A DNA stretch of 64,000 nt from Leptospira abararensis (GTDB taxonomy: Bacteria > Spirochaetota > Leptospiria > Leptospirales > Leptospiraceae), in NCBI RefSeq assembly GCF_016918735.1, contig NZ_JAFFPR010000050.1, positions 310,001 to 374,000 of the forward strand. Direction: 5' to 3'. Below are positions 17,136 to 26,328 of the stretch, piece after piece. Under the pieces are notes generated by a model. That model saw nothing but the letters and a program-made list of their open reading frames with translations. It did not search any database and was not told the DNA's origin. Numbering within the stretch: position 1 is the first letter of the stretch; every line of letters starts with the position of its first letter. The translations under genes were made by a program, and so were the position numbers.

Positions 17136-18197
17136 TTATTCCTCTGTCGTAGCGTCTTCTAACGTTTGTATGGTGTCACAAGTGATGTAATTAAAGATCA
17201 CACTTTTTTCTGATTGGTAGAGTGCTTTGGCTGGTAGTGATTTCCACTTGGACTGATCAAATTCACAATCATGTTTTTCCCCTTTGGTTTCTCCGCTGGA
17301 CTCTGTAAAATAAACCATATACTTTTCTGTTTTCGGTCCTAACTTTTCACAACCAATGGCAGTACTTGCACATTCGCGGATTTGGGGAGTGGGCCAATAA
17401 GGTTCTTGTGTGGTTCCAAATCCTTTAGCCACTGCGTTGCGATCAAAGGCCCATTTATCGATGCGGTAACTGCAATGGTCATCATAGACTGGTTCTTGTC
17501 TGTATTTGGTGGAACAACTTTCACTTTCGGAAAAAGTTCCGTCCCCACGATCCGAACGAACTGTATGGCAATCTTCTCCATCAGGAATGCTATTATAACT
17601 TCTGATTTGACGACTTCTGGACACACTGTACGCACCCATTGGCATGGAATCACACCATTCGGATTCGGAGACAGGTTTGAATTGGTCAATGGCAATTGTG
17701 CGAGACCATTCATGATGGGTGATTTGGAGTTCGACTTTTTCTGTCCATAAAACTCCCAGACAAACAAATCCAATCCCACCAAAGAGAATGGAGCCAAGTA
17801 ACCAAAGCACCCATTTGGGAGTTTTGGGATGGGGTTTCACAAATTCAGAATTGGCAAAGGCTAAATCTTCTTTTGCTTTTTGGACAGAATCTTCTGCGGT
17901 TCCCTCTTGGTCCGAACGAAGTTTTACATTCTGAGCTCCATCGAGTGCCCCACCGCAGTTTCCGCAGAAAGTGGCTTTGGCACCGTTGGCTGTTTGGCAA
18001 AAGGGACAAACCTTATCGACGCCGTAGTAGATATGATCCTGGACTGCGACCTTATCCGCATCATTGGGAAAGTATCTACGTGTGGGATCTTGTGTGGCTC
18101 CACAATTGGGACAATGCCTATGAGTTTTACCGAGTAGTTTTTTAGAACCGCAGAATTCGCAGTCCCAAAGCATTTCATAGATTTTTTCTTCTGCCAT
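17136..18197 (-). CDS. Zinc-ribbon membrane protein
   Basis: About 353 residues from ATG at 18197 (a TTG lies 9 bases upstream). Two zinc ribbons: CEFCGSKKLLGKTHRHCPNC (about 13-32) and CPFCQTANGAKATFCGNCGG (about 63-82). Next is an acidic linker, a single membrane helix (WVLWLLGSILFGGIGFVCLG, about 126-147) and an extracytoplasmic part with many Cys, Tyr and Trp and repeated C-x-S patterns. This is the architecture of YdjG-like proteins. It is the first gene of the SPFH operon. The cytoplasmic ribbons may recruit the other two products to the membrane, inferred from layout. Confidence 0.75.
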   Translation of the reverse strand: MAEEKIYEMLWDCEFCGSKKLLGKTHRHCPNCGATQDPTRRYFPNDADKVAVQDHIYYGVDKVCPFCQTANGAKATFCGNCGGALDGAQNVKLRSDQEGTAEDSVQKAKEDLAFANSEFVKPHPKTPKWVLWLLGSILFGGIGFVCLGVLWTEKVELQITHHEWSRTIAIDQFKPVSESEWCDSMPMGAYSVSRSRQIRSYNSIPDGEDCHTVRSDRGDGTFSESESCSTKYRQEPVYDDHCSYRIDKWAFDRNAVAKGFGTTQEPYWPTPQIRECASTAIGCEKLGPKTEKYMVYFTESSGETKGEKHDCEFDQSKWKSLPAKALYQSEKSVIFNYITCDTIQTLEDATTEE

Positions 18198-18282
18198 CGC
18201 AACCAAGGTTTATCCGCAAAAAATTGACTTTTGCAAGAAAAATATTTTCAAATCCCAAAATCCAACATAGAATCTTTAGAAT

Positions 18283-20121
18283 ATGAGATTGGTACTAAAT
18301 CTAATTCTTAAGTTTCGGTATTTACTTCTGTCCATTGTCTTACTCATTCTTTCGGTTGGTTATGTTTTCTCTCGATCAAAACAGAATGCAGTTCATCCAT
18401 TAGATAGTTTGTATTTTAAACTATCACCTAATGTGATTCAGGCGGAAAAAACGGTCTCTCTGCGCCGATTGTCTCTCCATTTACGAGGAGTGATTCCCAG
18501 TGTGACCGAATGGAAGGAATTAGAAGTCCTCCCGAAAGATCAAAGTTTAGAATCATTCGCAGTGAATTTTTTGAAACAACCTGAGTTTGCCGAATATTGG
18601 GGAACTAAGTTTACTTCGATGTTACGAGATAAATCCAAAGGCCGTAAAATTCCCACCGGCGCCTTCTTTCAATATATTGCTGGTTCACTTCATAAAAACA
18701 AACCTTACGATACACTCGTGCAGGAAATGTTGACTTCAAGTGGTTCTGTGAAGGAATCACCGGCCACGATGTTTTACATTCGAGATGGGGCCGATCCTTT
18801 ACAAACAGCAGAGTATGTGGGAAGACTGTTTTATGCTAAGCGTGTCGCGTGTGCTCGCTGCCATGACCATCCTTATATTTCTGATTTTACGAGAAGGGAT
18901 TATTATGCATTATCCGCATTTTTTAGCCAACAATTCTTTCGCGATGGAACTTGGGAAGCCGATCGGTATGGAAAGTCTTTCAGTTATGTGCCTCGTGAAT
19001 TGGAAGTGCATCTTCCTATGGAAGACCAAAAGACCTTACAAGATAAAAATAATGAATGGAATCGGGACAACTGGAACAAATGGACCGACGAACAAAGAAA
19101 AGACTACCAAAAAAAACATGAAGTCGCCTACGCCACATTATACTACGAACCAAAACTTGGACTTCGGTTTCCTCATACGGACGATGCGCCCGGAGGGGAT
19201 TTGGTTCGGCCCAAATTTTTAGATGGGAAAGAAGCAAAACTAAAACCAGGGGACGACCGAAGGAAGGCTTTTGCCAATTGGCTCACGGACAAATCCAATG
19301 ACCGGTTTCGTAAAGTCATCATCAATCGTGTTTGGACCGAACTTATGGGTTGGAGTTTTTTCACTCCTTTAGATGACTGGAATGAAGACACTGTGGTTAC
19401 GGGAGAAGAGATCCTAAACCATTTGGATTCTTATTTTTTGGCAAACCAACTCAAACTAAAAGAACTCATTTTATATATCGTCACATCCAATGCCTACAAT
19501 CGCTCTCTCACCAGTAGTGTCGGCGATCAGGATCCGATTCGTTATTTTTCGCCCAAACGATTGGACAGCGACCAACTTTTGAACTCACTCATTCGTGTTT
19601 CTGATTTACAAAAGATAAGTAACATTAGGGAAAGAAATTTATCCTGGCTCACAAGTCTTATGGGACAAAAACCTTACGACTTAACAGGCACGGGATCTGT
19701 TCGCATCCCAACAGACAATCTAAAAGAATTCGCAAACGCAGCGGAAGTGGAAAGACCTGCACCATATCATACGATGTTGTCTGTATTTGGTTCCGGCCCG
19801 CGTGTGGATATTTCCGATGATATCGAGGAGCTGACCATAGAACAAATGTTAACTTTGATGAATGGTCGAGTGGTTGGAAAGTTAGTTTGGGATTTTGGGA
19901 ACAAAGACTCTCTAGTAAAACAAGAATTTGATCAGCTAAAATCCATGAATCAAGTCATTGACAATCTCTACTATAGGCTTCTTGGACGCCTTCCTTCGAA
20001 TGGGGAAAAGGAAAAACTAAAATCCCTGATGGCAAAACCAGATAACGTTTTTGATAAAGACCTCCTCCAAGATATCTTCTGGGCTCTGCTCAATAGCCAA
20101 GAGTTCCAACACATCAACTAA
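18283..20121 (+). CDS. DUF1549/DUF1553 domain protein
   Basis: 612 residues with an N-terminal membrane anchor (YLLLSIVLLILSVGYVFSRS, about 13-32). The DUF1549 part (about 45-210) contains CARCHDHPYISDFTRRDYYA, holding a CxxCH sequence; the DUF1553 part (about 330-600) has KVIINRVWTELMGWSFF and AYNRSLTSS. These domains are abundant in Planctomycetes and usually occur beside a DUF1501 gene, as here. CxxCH could bind heme c or a metal; the family function is unknown. It probably acts outside the cytoplasmic membrane. Confidence 0.85.
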   Translation: MRLVLNLILKFRYLLLSIVLLILSVGYVFSRSKQNAVHPLDSLYFKLSPNVIQAEKTVSLRRLSLHLRGVIPSVTEWKELEVLPKDQSLESFAVNFLKQPEFAEYWGTKFTSMLRDKSKGRKIPTGAFFQYIAGSLHKNKPYDTLVQEMLTSSGSVKESPATMFYIRDGADPLQTAEYVGRLFYAKRVACARCHDHPYISDFTRRDYYALSAFFSQQFFRDGTWEADRYGKSFSYVPRELEVHLPMEDQKTLQDKNNEWNRDNWNKWTDEQRKDYQKKHEVAYATLYYEPKLGLRFPHTDDAPGGDLVRPKFLDGKEAKLKPGDDRRKAFANWLTDKSNDRFRKVIINRVWTELMGWSFFTPLDDWNEDTVVTGEEILNHLDSYFLANQLKLKELILYIVTSNAYNRSLTSSVGDQDPIRYFSPKRLDSDQLLNSLIRVSDLQKISNIRERNLSWLTSLMGQKPYDLTGTGSVRIPTDNLKEFANAAEVERPAPYHTMLSVFGSGPRVDISDDIEELTIEQMLTLMNGRVVGKLVWDFGNKDSLVKQEFDQLKSMNQVIDNLYYRLLGRLPSNGEKEKLKSLMAKPDNVFDKDLLQDIFWALLNSQEFQHIN

Positions 20122-20130
20122 GGAATCAAA

Positions 20131-21414
20131 ATGTACCGCAAAGAATTTTTAAAAAAAGCAATGATGAGTCTCGGGATCAGTCCCTTTTTATTTTCCAATC
20201 CTATGGTGAGTTTACGTGCTTCCGAAGAAGAGGAGTCGATCGCCCTTCCATCGAAAGTAAAGTCCGTCATCTTTATTGAGATGATGGGAGGGATGAGCCA
20301 TGTTGACACTCTCGATCCCAAACCCAACAGTGCCTTTGGGAAAGTAAGTTCCAGTATTTCTGGACTTTCTCTACTGGAACCATTTTCCTTCACCGCCAAA
20401 CAAATGCATACGATTGGAATCGTTAAATCCACTTGGAGTGAAGAAGGGGACCATGGTTTTGCTCAGATGTTACTCGGAACCGGATACCGAATGACTGAAG
20501 CTATGGGGTTTCCAGACATACCCCATTTTGGGGCTGTGATTGCCTATGCCAAAAAAGCAAAAGTCAAATCTTCGTATTTTCCAAGTTATGTGACAATTGG
20601 TGGTAGGGGTGGGAAAAATGGAAACTCTGGGTTTTTGGGAATCAATTATTCAGGTTACCATGTGGGCAATGTGGATGAACCCATCCAACACCTCAATCCA
20701 TCTTATGGAAAATTCTCTGAAGATCGGATCCTTCGTCGAAAAGATTTGGTTTCCTTTATGAACGAGGAATTTTCAAAAACCTATCCGACAAAAGAGTCCA
20801 AACATTGGAAAAATATGTTAGTGGCCGCAGAAGAATTTCGAAACTCCAAAAACATTGATAGCTTTCGGATCAGTTTGGAAGATGAAAAAACTAGGGCTCG
20901 GTATGGCACCACTTGGCAAGGAAAAGCTATGTTACTTGCCAAACGACTCGCTGCCCAGGAAGTTCCCTTCATTCATATTTCCATAGGTGGATGGGACACT
21001 CATACCGGAAACAAAGCACAAATTACAAAAATTATGAAAGAAACCGATATGGGGATTGCTTCTCTTTTGGAAGATTTAAACAATACAGGTCTCATCAAAC
21101 AGACGTTATTTGTCCTCACAAGTGAATTTGGAAGAACTCCCGATGTGGGATCCAGGGATGGTCGTGACCACTACCCCAAAGTTTGGTCTACTCTACTTGG
21201 CGGTGGCCCTTTTTCCAAAGGATATGTTTTGGGGGAAACTGACGAAACAGGATCCAAAGCTTTAAAACCATCGGAAGCTTTACATGTCCGGGATTTGGTC
21301 GCTACTATTTACAAAGCGGCAGGGGTTGATCCCGATGCTTCACTTACCAATTCCTTTGGCCGTCCTTTTCTGTTAACGACAAAGAAAGCCAAAGTATATG
21401 AAGGTTTGTTTTAA
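20131..21414 (+). CDS. DUF1501 family protein (alkaline phosphatase/sulfatase superfamily)
   Basis: 427 residues beginning MYRKEFLKKAMMSLGISPFL, a signal-like N-terminus without a clear twin-arginine motif. The DUF1501 fold follows: KSVIFIEMMGGMSHVDTLDP near the start, IHISIGGWDTHTGNK (about 285-300), LFVLTSEFGRTPDVGSRDG (about 325-343), and RDHYPKVWSTLLGGGP. The conserved Asp/His/Arg residues resemble the metal sites of alkaline phosphatase-like enzymes. It lies 9 bases after the DUF1549/DUF1553 gene, the standard partner. The reaction is unknown. Confidence 0.85.
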   Translation: MYRKEFLKKAMMSLGISPFLFSNPMVSLRASEEEESIALPSKVKSVIFIEMMGGMSHVDTLDPKPNSAFGKVSSSISGLSLLEPFSFTAKQMHTIGIVKSTWSEEGDHGFAQMLLGTGYRMTEAMGFPDIPHFGAVIAYAKKAKVKSSYFPSYVTIGGRGGKNGNSGFLGINYSGYHVGNVDEPIQHLNPSYGKFSEDRILRRKDLVSFMNEEFSKTYPTKESKHWKNMLVAAEEFRNSKNIDSFRISLEDEKTRARYGTTWQGKAMLLAKRLAAQEVPFIHISIGGWDTHTGNKAQITKIMKETDMGIASLLEDLNNTGLIKQTLFVLTSEFGRTPDVGSRDGRDHYPKVWSTLLGGGPFSKGYVLGETDETGSKALKPSEALHVRDLVATIYKAAGVDPDASLTNSFGRPFLLTTKKAKVYEGLF

Positions 21415-21941
21415 TTTTTTTCTGCATTCTCCAAACAAACATAGGCATTGGTGAGGATGGTATCCAATGGTGTAGTTTTGTCACCGGGGTTCAAATAGAT
21501 TTCGGTAAAAATAGCACCAGGTCCATTACCTTGGCAGTTTGCGATGGCTGATTCATAACTGTCATTTGGTTTTGCATAAACAATAGTATTTACCTTGGTT
21601 GTATCCCCGTTCGGTTGGTAACGACAAACTCCGACTAAGTTTTGCACTGAACATTTCGCGGAAGATTTTGTGTACCCAAGAGGGCAGGTGATTTCTTCTT
21701 TTGTGATCGCATACAGTTCAATGCATGAAGGAGAGTAGTTTGAAGACCCGGAACAAGATCCTAAGAATTGAAACGTTCCAGTAAAACCTGGCCTTCCAGC
21801 GGTAAGGTTAGCTAAATACATAGTTTGGAGGCATTGGTTTTTTGTTTCTTGGATTTTGTCATTACGTTGTGTCTTACAATCACTAAAGAAAATACCAACT
21901 AACGAAAATAGTATGATGATGGTTTTTAGATTTGGTTTCAT
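21411..21941 (-). CDS. Cys-rich predicted lipoprotein
   Basis: About 176 residues from ATG at 21941 (MKPNLKTIIILFSLVGIFFS, then DC at the lipobox), preferred over an earlier in-frame start inside the porin gene. The mature part holds many Cys (LGSCSG; SPSCIEL; ITCPLGY; KCSVQNL; VGVCRY; NCQG; VCLE), so disulfides are likely. No family recognised; similar Cys-patterned lipoproteins are common in Leptospira. It begins one base after the porin stop (TAAAATG), so the two are translationally linked. Its stop overlaps the convergent DUF1501 stop by 4 bases. Confidence 0.7.
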   Translation of the reverse strand: MKPNLKTIIILFSLVGIFFSDCKTQRNDKIQETKNQCLQTMYLANLTAGRPGFTGTFQFLGSCSGSSNYSPSCIELYAITKEEITCPLGYTKSSAKCSVQNLVGVCRYQPNGDTTKVNTIVYAKPNDSYESAIANCQGNGPGAIFTEIYLNPGDKTTPLDTILTNAYVCLENAEKN

Positions 21942-21942
21942 T

Positions 21943-23241
21943 TTAGTAGAATACCTGTATTTGGGTTCGAACCACATGATCTCCTTCCGCTGCCGTTGGA
22001 GTTCCTGTATAATAAAAATAATCCGTTTGCCATTTTAAATTGTGTTCAGCAAAATAATAGGAGAGGGCTCCTCCTACTTCGCGAGAATATTTCAAACTAG
22101 GATCGGTTTCTCCCAAAGGCCGAAACTCTCCAAATCGAAACGTAAGTTCGTAATTACTTGTAAATAAATATCCTAACTGGACAAAATGTCCCTGTCCACT
22201 TCTTGAGTATTCTCTTGAAAGTGCAGAACTAACGGCTTTTTCCGCATAAGCCGTATTCGCTTTTCTCCACAACCATTCATACTGAAAGGAAAAGCCCATC
22301 CATTTAAAATAAATATCTCCTGCTGCGTGGCTGTAATTAAATCTTGCAAAACTATATTCAACCCCATGAGTACTTAAAGATCGATCTGAGTTTTTATTAT
22401 AAGCCCCAGAGAGACCGATGGATAATTTTGGTTCCTTATAACGGGCAAAGTCTGTTTCTGATAACCAATCATTATCTGATCCTGATTTGGACATTCCGCC
22501 AAAAGGAGAAAAAATAAACCGAGCCACGGTCAACACACCAGGTGTTTGTCGTTCCACTCTATTTCTTCCCTGTCCCCCAAAAACACCCAAATAATAAGCA
22601 AACATTCGTTTGTTGCCAAATAGATCTTCGGAAAACAAATATGTTCCTACATCACGATCCAAATTAAACTCGGCTGTGACGGATGACCTGTCTACTGTTT
22701 GTAAAGCACCAGAAGAATTCCAACGTTGTCTGCTAAATGGTACTTTCATTTGCCCGAAAGCGACTTTCACATCACGATACTGATTATAGATGATATTAGC
22801 ATCTCTTAATGTATTTCGTCTTTGGCTTTCCATATCTCGTTCCGCAAATCCCATTTGTAAATTCACAAGCCAAGTATCATTGAATAGACCTGCTTTGAGT
22901 TGTAACCTTGTTCTGCGGACAAGGAAATTGGTTGTGTCGTCAGAAGGATCTAATTGGAAACTTTGATTCCCTTGGATTTGAGACCGAAATCTAAGTTGGA
23001 TATTGTGTTTCCCGTCACTGGATGTGCCTCGTATTCCTTTTCCGAGGCCTGTTTCCCAATTGGATTTGTTTTCCTGAGGAGCAGTCACCTGCGCAGGTGT
23101 CGTTGCCTGCGGACTCGCGGGATTCGAACTAGTTTCCATTTTTGGTTCCGGCTTTTCCTCGGCTGTTAAGACAGGTGGAAAGAAAAATAGACACCAAAAC
23201 AGGAAGATGGGTCGGATTCGATTGCAGATTTCTTGTAACAT
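21943..23241 (-). CDS. OprO/OprP-type outer membrane porin
   Basis: About 432 residues from ATG at 23241 (a GTG at 23268 is possible). Signal peptide IRPIFLFWCLFFFPPVLTAE, then a Pro/Ala/Gln-rich stretch and a beta-barrel with alternating aromatic strands: HNIQLRFRSQIQGN, FLVRRTRLQLKAGLFNDTW, DVKVAFGQMKVPFSRQRW, and a final TQIQVFY with terminal aromatic residue. This matches the phosphate/pyrophosphate-selective porin O/P family, though the anion-binding lysine ladder cannot be judged. It is followed directly by a Cys-rich lipoprotein. Confidence 0.82.
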   Translation of the reverse strand: MLQEICNRIRPIFLFWCLFFFPPVLTAEEKPEPKMETSSNPASPQATTPAQVTAPQENKSNWETGLGKGIRGTSSDGKHNIQLRFRSQIQGNQSFQLDPSDDTTNFLVRRTRLQLKAGLFNDTWLVNLQMGFAERDMESQRRNTLRDANIIYNQYRDVKVAFGQMKVPFSRQRWNSSGALQTVDRSSVTAEFNLDRDVGTYLFSEDLFGNKRMFAYYLGVFGGQGRNRVERQTPGVLTVARFIFSPFGGMSKSGSDNDWLSETDFARYKEPKLSIGLSGAYNKNSDRSLSTHGVEYSFARFNYSHAAGDIYFKWMGFSFQYEWLWRKANTAYAEKAVSSALSREYSRSGQGHFVQLGYLFTSNYELTFRFGEFRPLGETDPSLKYSREVGGALSYYFAEHNLKWQTDYFYYTGTPTAAEGDHVVRTQIQVFY

Positions 23242-23388
23242 GATCGTAATTTTTGTAATAAATGTCACAGTTGGGATGAAGAAGGAAATGGCAAAAGGAA
23301 ATCGAATCTACTTTTTCAGAATATTTGCCTTTTCAGACTCATTTTTCCTTTTCTTACCAAAGAAATTTAAAATACTGATCCCTGATCT

Positions 23389-24405
23389 ATGAAAAAAGCA
23401 CTTATCACCGGAATCACAGGCCAAGACGGTTCCTATTTGGCAGAACTCCTCCTCCAAAAAGGCTACGAAGTCCATGGGATCGTTCGTAGAACGAGCCTTT
23501 TCAATCGCAATCGCATTGAACATCTGCACGGAAACCCAAATCTCCGCCTTCATTATGGAGATATGACTGATTCCTCGAACCTAAACCGAATCTTAGAAAA
23601 AATCCAACCCTCAGAAATCTACAACCTCGCTGCTCAGTCTCATGTTCAAGTTTCCTTTGAGGTTCCTGAATACACTGCTGAAGTGGATGCTGTGGGAACG
23701 TTAAGGATTTTAGATGCGATCAAACAAACGGGAATCAACACTAGGTTTTACCAAGCATCTACTTCCGAACTTTACGGCCTCGTCCAAGAAGTGCCACAAA
23801 CTGAAAAGACTCCTTTTTACCCACGTTCCCCTTATGCAGTGGCTAAACTCTATGCTTATTGGGCGGTTGTGAACTATAGAGAAGCGTACAATTTGCACGC
23901 ATCCAACGGAATTTTATTTAATCATGAATCTCCACGACGTGGGGAAGCATTTGTGACAAGAAAGGTGACCATTGGAGTTTCTGAAGTCAAAGCAGGAAAA
24001 CTCTCTCACATCACTATGGGCAATATTGATTCCAAACGTGATTGGGGTTATGCTCCTGACTACGTAGAGATGATGTGGATGATGTTACAAAAAGACACCC
24101 CAGATGACTATGTAGTGGCAACCAATGAAACTCACACAGTTCGTGAGTTTATTGAAGAGGCTTATAAAATTGCAGGTTTCGAAGTTGTTTGGGAAGGTAA
24201 GGCTGACAAGGAAGTAGGTAAGGACAAAAAAACTGGCCAAATTCTTGTAAAAATTGATCCTAAATACTACAGACCAACTGAAGTAGAACTATTAATCGGT
24301 AATCCCGAAAAAGCAAAACGCCAGTTAGGTTGGGAGCCCAAGGTCAAATTTAAAGAACTAGTAAAAATCATGATGGAAGCTGATTTAAAAACCCAAGGAT
24401 TTTAG
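23389..24405 (+). CDS. gmd: GDP-mannose 4,6-dehydratase
   Basis: A 338-residue extended short-chain dehydrogenase: nucleotide site [16 protein letters not shown] at the N-terminus, [11 protein letters not shown] substrate loop, catalytic STSELYG and [10 protein letters not shown] (Tyr-x3-Lys), and [17 protein letters not shown], all typical of Gmd. It makes GDP-4-keto-6-deoxymannose, the precursor of GDP-fucose, GDP-rhamnose or GDP-perosamine for LPS O-antigen. Length fits the family. It stands alone here without a GMER/fcl or Rmd partner, so the end sugar is unknown. Confidence 0.95.
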   Translation: MKKALITGITGQDGSYLAELLLQKGYEVHGIVRRTSLFNRNRIEHLHGNPNLRLHYGDMTDSSNLNRILEKIQPSEIYNLAAQSHVQVSFEVPEYTAEVDAVGTLRILDAIKQTGINTRFYQASTSELYGLVQEVPQTEKTPFYPRSPYAVAKLYAYWAVVNYREAYNLHASNGILFNHESPRRGEAFVTRKVTIGVSEVKAGKLSHITMGNIDSKRDWGYAPDYVEMMWMMLQKDTPDDYVVATNETHTVREFIEEAYKIAGFEVVWEGKADKEVGKDKKTGQILVKIDPKYYRPTEVELLIGNPEKAKRQLGWEPKVKFKELVKIMMEADLKTQGF

Positions 24406-24475
24406 TCAGTAGAAACAATTAGTAAACTTATCCTTAAGCTCCGAGGGAGAGAGTCTCTGCTATTTTTGTAAAACC

Positions 24476-24507
24476 TTCAAACGGTAATATAAACATTACC
24501 GTTTGAA
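24476..24507. other. Perfect 13-bp hairpin downstream of gmd
   Basis: TTCAAACGGTAAT (24476-24488) and ATTACCGTTTGAA (24495-24507) enclose a six-base loop, with no T tract on the plus side. It may be a structured end of the gmd message or part of a small RNA in this 279-base gap. Confidence 0.6.
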
Positions 24508-24615
24508 ATGTTGCATTCACTCGTAAAGCACGAGCATTTTCGTCTCTATTTGTTATGAATTGTGTTTAACGATTTATGATTTGTAATGAATCAAATGACT
24601 ATGATCCAACTGTTT

Positions 24616-24645
24616 CCACTACCTTGAAAGGCAGTGGATTTTTTA
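24616..24645 (+). terminator. Rho-independent terminator, plus strand
   Basis: CCACTACCTT (24616-24625) pairs with AAGGCAGTGG (24628-24637), one mismatch, followed by a six-T run. It lies 210 bases past gmd, so it ends either a long gmd 3' region or an unrecognised short transcript. Confidence 0.7.
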
Positions 24646-24684
24646 TTCAGTTCAAAAGTGGAAAGTTTTAAAATTTATTTTGGT

Positions 24685-24990
24685 TTAGAGACCAAAAAAC
24701 TGATCCAACATCAACTTCTTCAAAGTTTCTTTTAGTTTCTCTTGGATGTTGACAATCTTCACTGTCATCTTTTTTTCATCTGCTTTGTTTTTGAAAGAAA
24801 GTAGGCGAGAGATCCCAAGAGAACTCACAATTACCACCTTTTCCAAATCCAAATAGATTTCTTGAACGTTCTTTTCTAGGATCTCGGCTAATATTTCTCG
24901 GAGTTCCGGTGCGTTTCCATCCAGAATCTGATCCATAAAGCGAACACGGATCGTGTTTCCCTTTTCTTCTACTAGTATCTTATCACTCAT
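24685..24990 (-). CDS. STAS-domain anti-sigma factor antagonist
   Basis: A 101-residue single STAS domain: beta-strand NTIRVRFMDQILDGNAPELR, EIYLDLEKVVIVSSLGISRL with the phosphorylatable Ser in VSSLG, and KIVNIQEKLKETLKKL. Such proteins (SpoIIAA/RsbV type) bind an anti-sigma kinase when unphosphorylated and so free a sigma factor. No kinase or phosphatase partner lies beside it. It follows the double-cNMP gene by 48 bases on the same strand. Confidence 0.9.
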   Translation of the reverse strand: MSDKILVEEKGNTIRVRFMDQILDGNAPELREILAEILEKNVQEIYLDLEKVVIVSSLGISRLLSFKNKADEKKMTVKIVNIQEKLKETLKKLMLDQFFGL

Positions 24991-25038
24991 ATTTCTTTGG
25001 CCTCTAACGTAAGTCAGGAGAGGAAAGTTGGCAAGAAG

Positions 25039-26250
25039 TTATTTCAACTTCTTTAGCTTATTCTCCATGTTAGCCTTTTTATGATAGAATTGGACGAGTT
25101 TTTCTAGTTCTGCCATGTCGGAACAAACAATTTTTCCCATATCCATACGAATAAATTTATTATTCTTCATGATATCGGAAATGATGAGTTCGTCTTTTGG
25201 ATCCGTAAGTCCCACCATTTTCAGAAGGTCTTTGGTTCCAATTTCAAAATTGTAGGCTTGTTTGGGAGCCACTTTGATTCTGTTCTTTTCTGCCAAGGTC
25301 ATGAGTGTATCTACGATACGACCTTGTGGGTCTTTTAGAAGTAAGTTCGCTAATTGTTTGTAAGCAATCCAAATCCTTTCAGATAATAACGTGATGAGCC
25401 TTGTGGCCAATTGTGGTTGGGCTTTTACCATACCTTCAAAGTTGGCTTTGTTGATGGCAAGTAGTTCCACGTCCCCTGCGGCCACTGCCGAAGCGGAACG
25501 AGGTTTGTTATCGAGAATTGCCATCTCACCAAAAATATCGCCCGCTTGGAGAACAGCCAGCATCACTTCGTTTTGGTTTACGATTTTGGAAATTTTTACC
25601 TTTCCACTTTGTAAAATAAATAATTCCTTACCTGGTTCGTGTTCACAAAAGATCATCTCACTATCTCTGTAGTTTCGATTGAATTTATTGTAATCGATAG
25701 GAGCCGCTTGAAACGGCTGGTTTATCGTTTGTAAACGTAGTTTTGCCTGAGGAACAAACTGCCCATTGGGAAGGTGTTTTAGATAACTTTGGTAAGCAAA
25801 AGTGGCATGCGAAGTATTTTGCTGTTGGAAGTAATATTCACCAATTTTGAAAAGTTCGTTTGGATCTTCTTCGACTGCATTTCTAAAGGACAATCGTGTG
25901 ATGGTAGTATCAAACTGGCGTAACTTCATAGAGAAGAAACGAATGATATTCATCGCAACCGCAGTAGACTTTTGGATTAGGGTTCCAAATTGGTCATAAC
26001 TGACAGAAATCAAAGATACATTGGTAAGGGATGTGGCGGATTCGATCTGAGGGTGTTGGCTCATGGCAGCAACTACGCCAAAGAAGTCACCAGGTCCTAA
26101 AACTTGGTTGGGATCTTCTCCGACAACAGCCGTCTCACGAGTGACACGTACTTTACCCTCACGGATGATATAGAAATTGTTCGCATCCTTTTTCCCCTCT
26201 ACAATGATGTAGGAGTTCGCCGGGAAAGTAACCATTTGAAAAAACGACAT
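25039..26250 (-). CDS. Regulator with two cyclic-nucleotide-binding domains
   Basis: 403 residues. cNMP domain 1 (about 5-115: NFYIIREGKVRVTRE, LGPGDFFGVVAAM), a short helical/TPR-like linker (about 125-185, ELFKIGEYYFQQQNTSHATF), cNMP domain 2 (about 190-310: GDIFGEMAILDNKPRSASAV), then a Crp-type winged-helix-like C-terminus (about 320-385, DLLKMVGLTDPKDELIISDI). Domain 2 carries the phosphate-binding cassette GEMA...RSA expected for cyclic nucleotide binding; domain 1 lacks the Arg. It could be a transcription regulator or a scaffold. It lies in a run from rnd to the STAS gene. Confidence 0.88.
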   Translation of the reverse strand: MSFFQMVTFPANSYIIVEGKKDANNFYIIREGKVRVTRETAVVGEDPNQVLGPGDFFGVVAAMSQHPQIESATSLTNVSLISVSYDQFGTLIQKSTAVAMNIIRFFSMKLRQFDTTITRLSFRNAVEEDPNELFKIGEYYFQQQNTSHATFAYQSYLKHLPNGQFVPQAKLRLQTINQPFQAAPIDYNKFNRNYRDSEMIFCEHEPGKELFILQSGKVKISKIVNQNEVMLAVLQAGDIFGEMAILDNKPRSASAVAAGDVELLAINKANFEGMVKAQPQLATRLITLLSERIWIAYKQLANLLLKDPQGRIVDTLMTLAEKNRIKVAPKQAYNFEIGTKDLLKMVGLTDPKDELIISDIMKNNKFIRMDMGKIVCSDMAELEKLVQFYHKKANMENKLKKLK

Positions 26251-26328
26251 TCTTAAATCTCTGAACCCTTTTTGCTCAACGTGCCTAGTTTATTATCGGA
26301 GATCCCTAGGGCAATATTTTCGTAAAAT

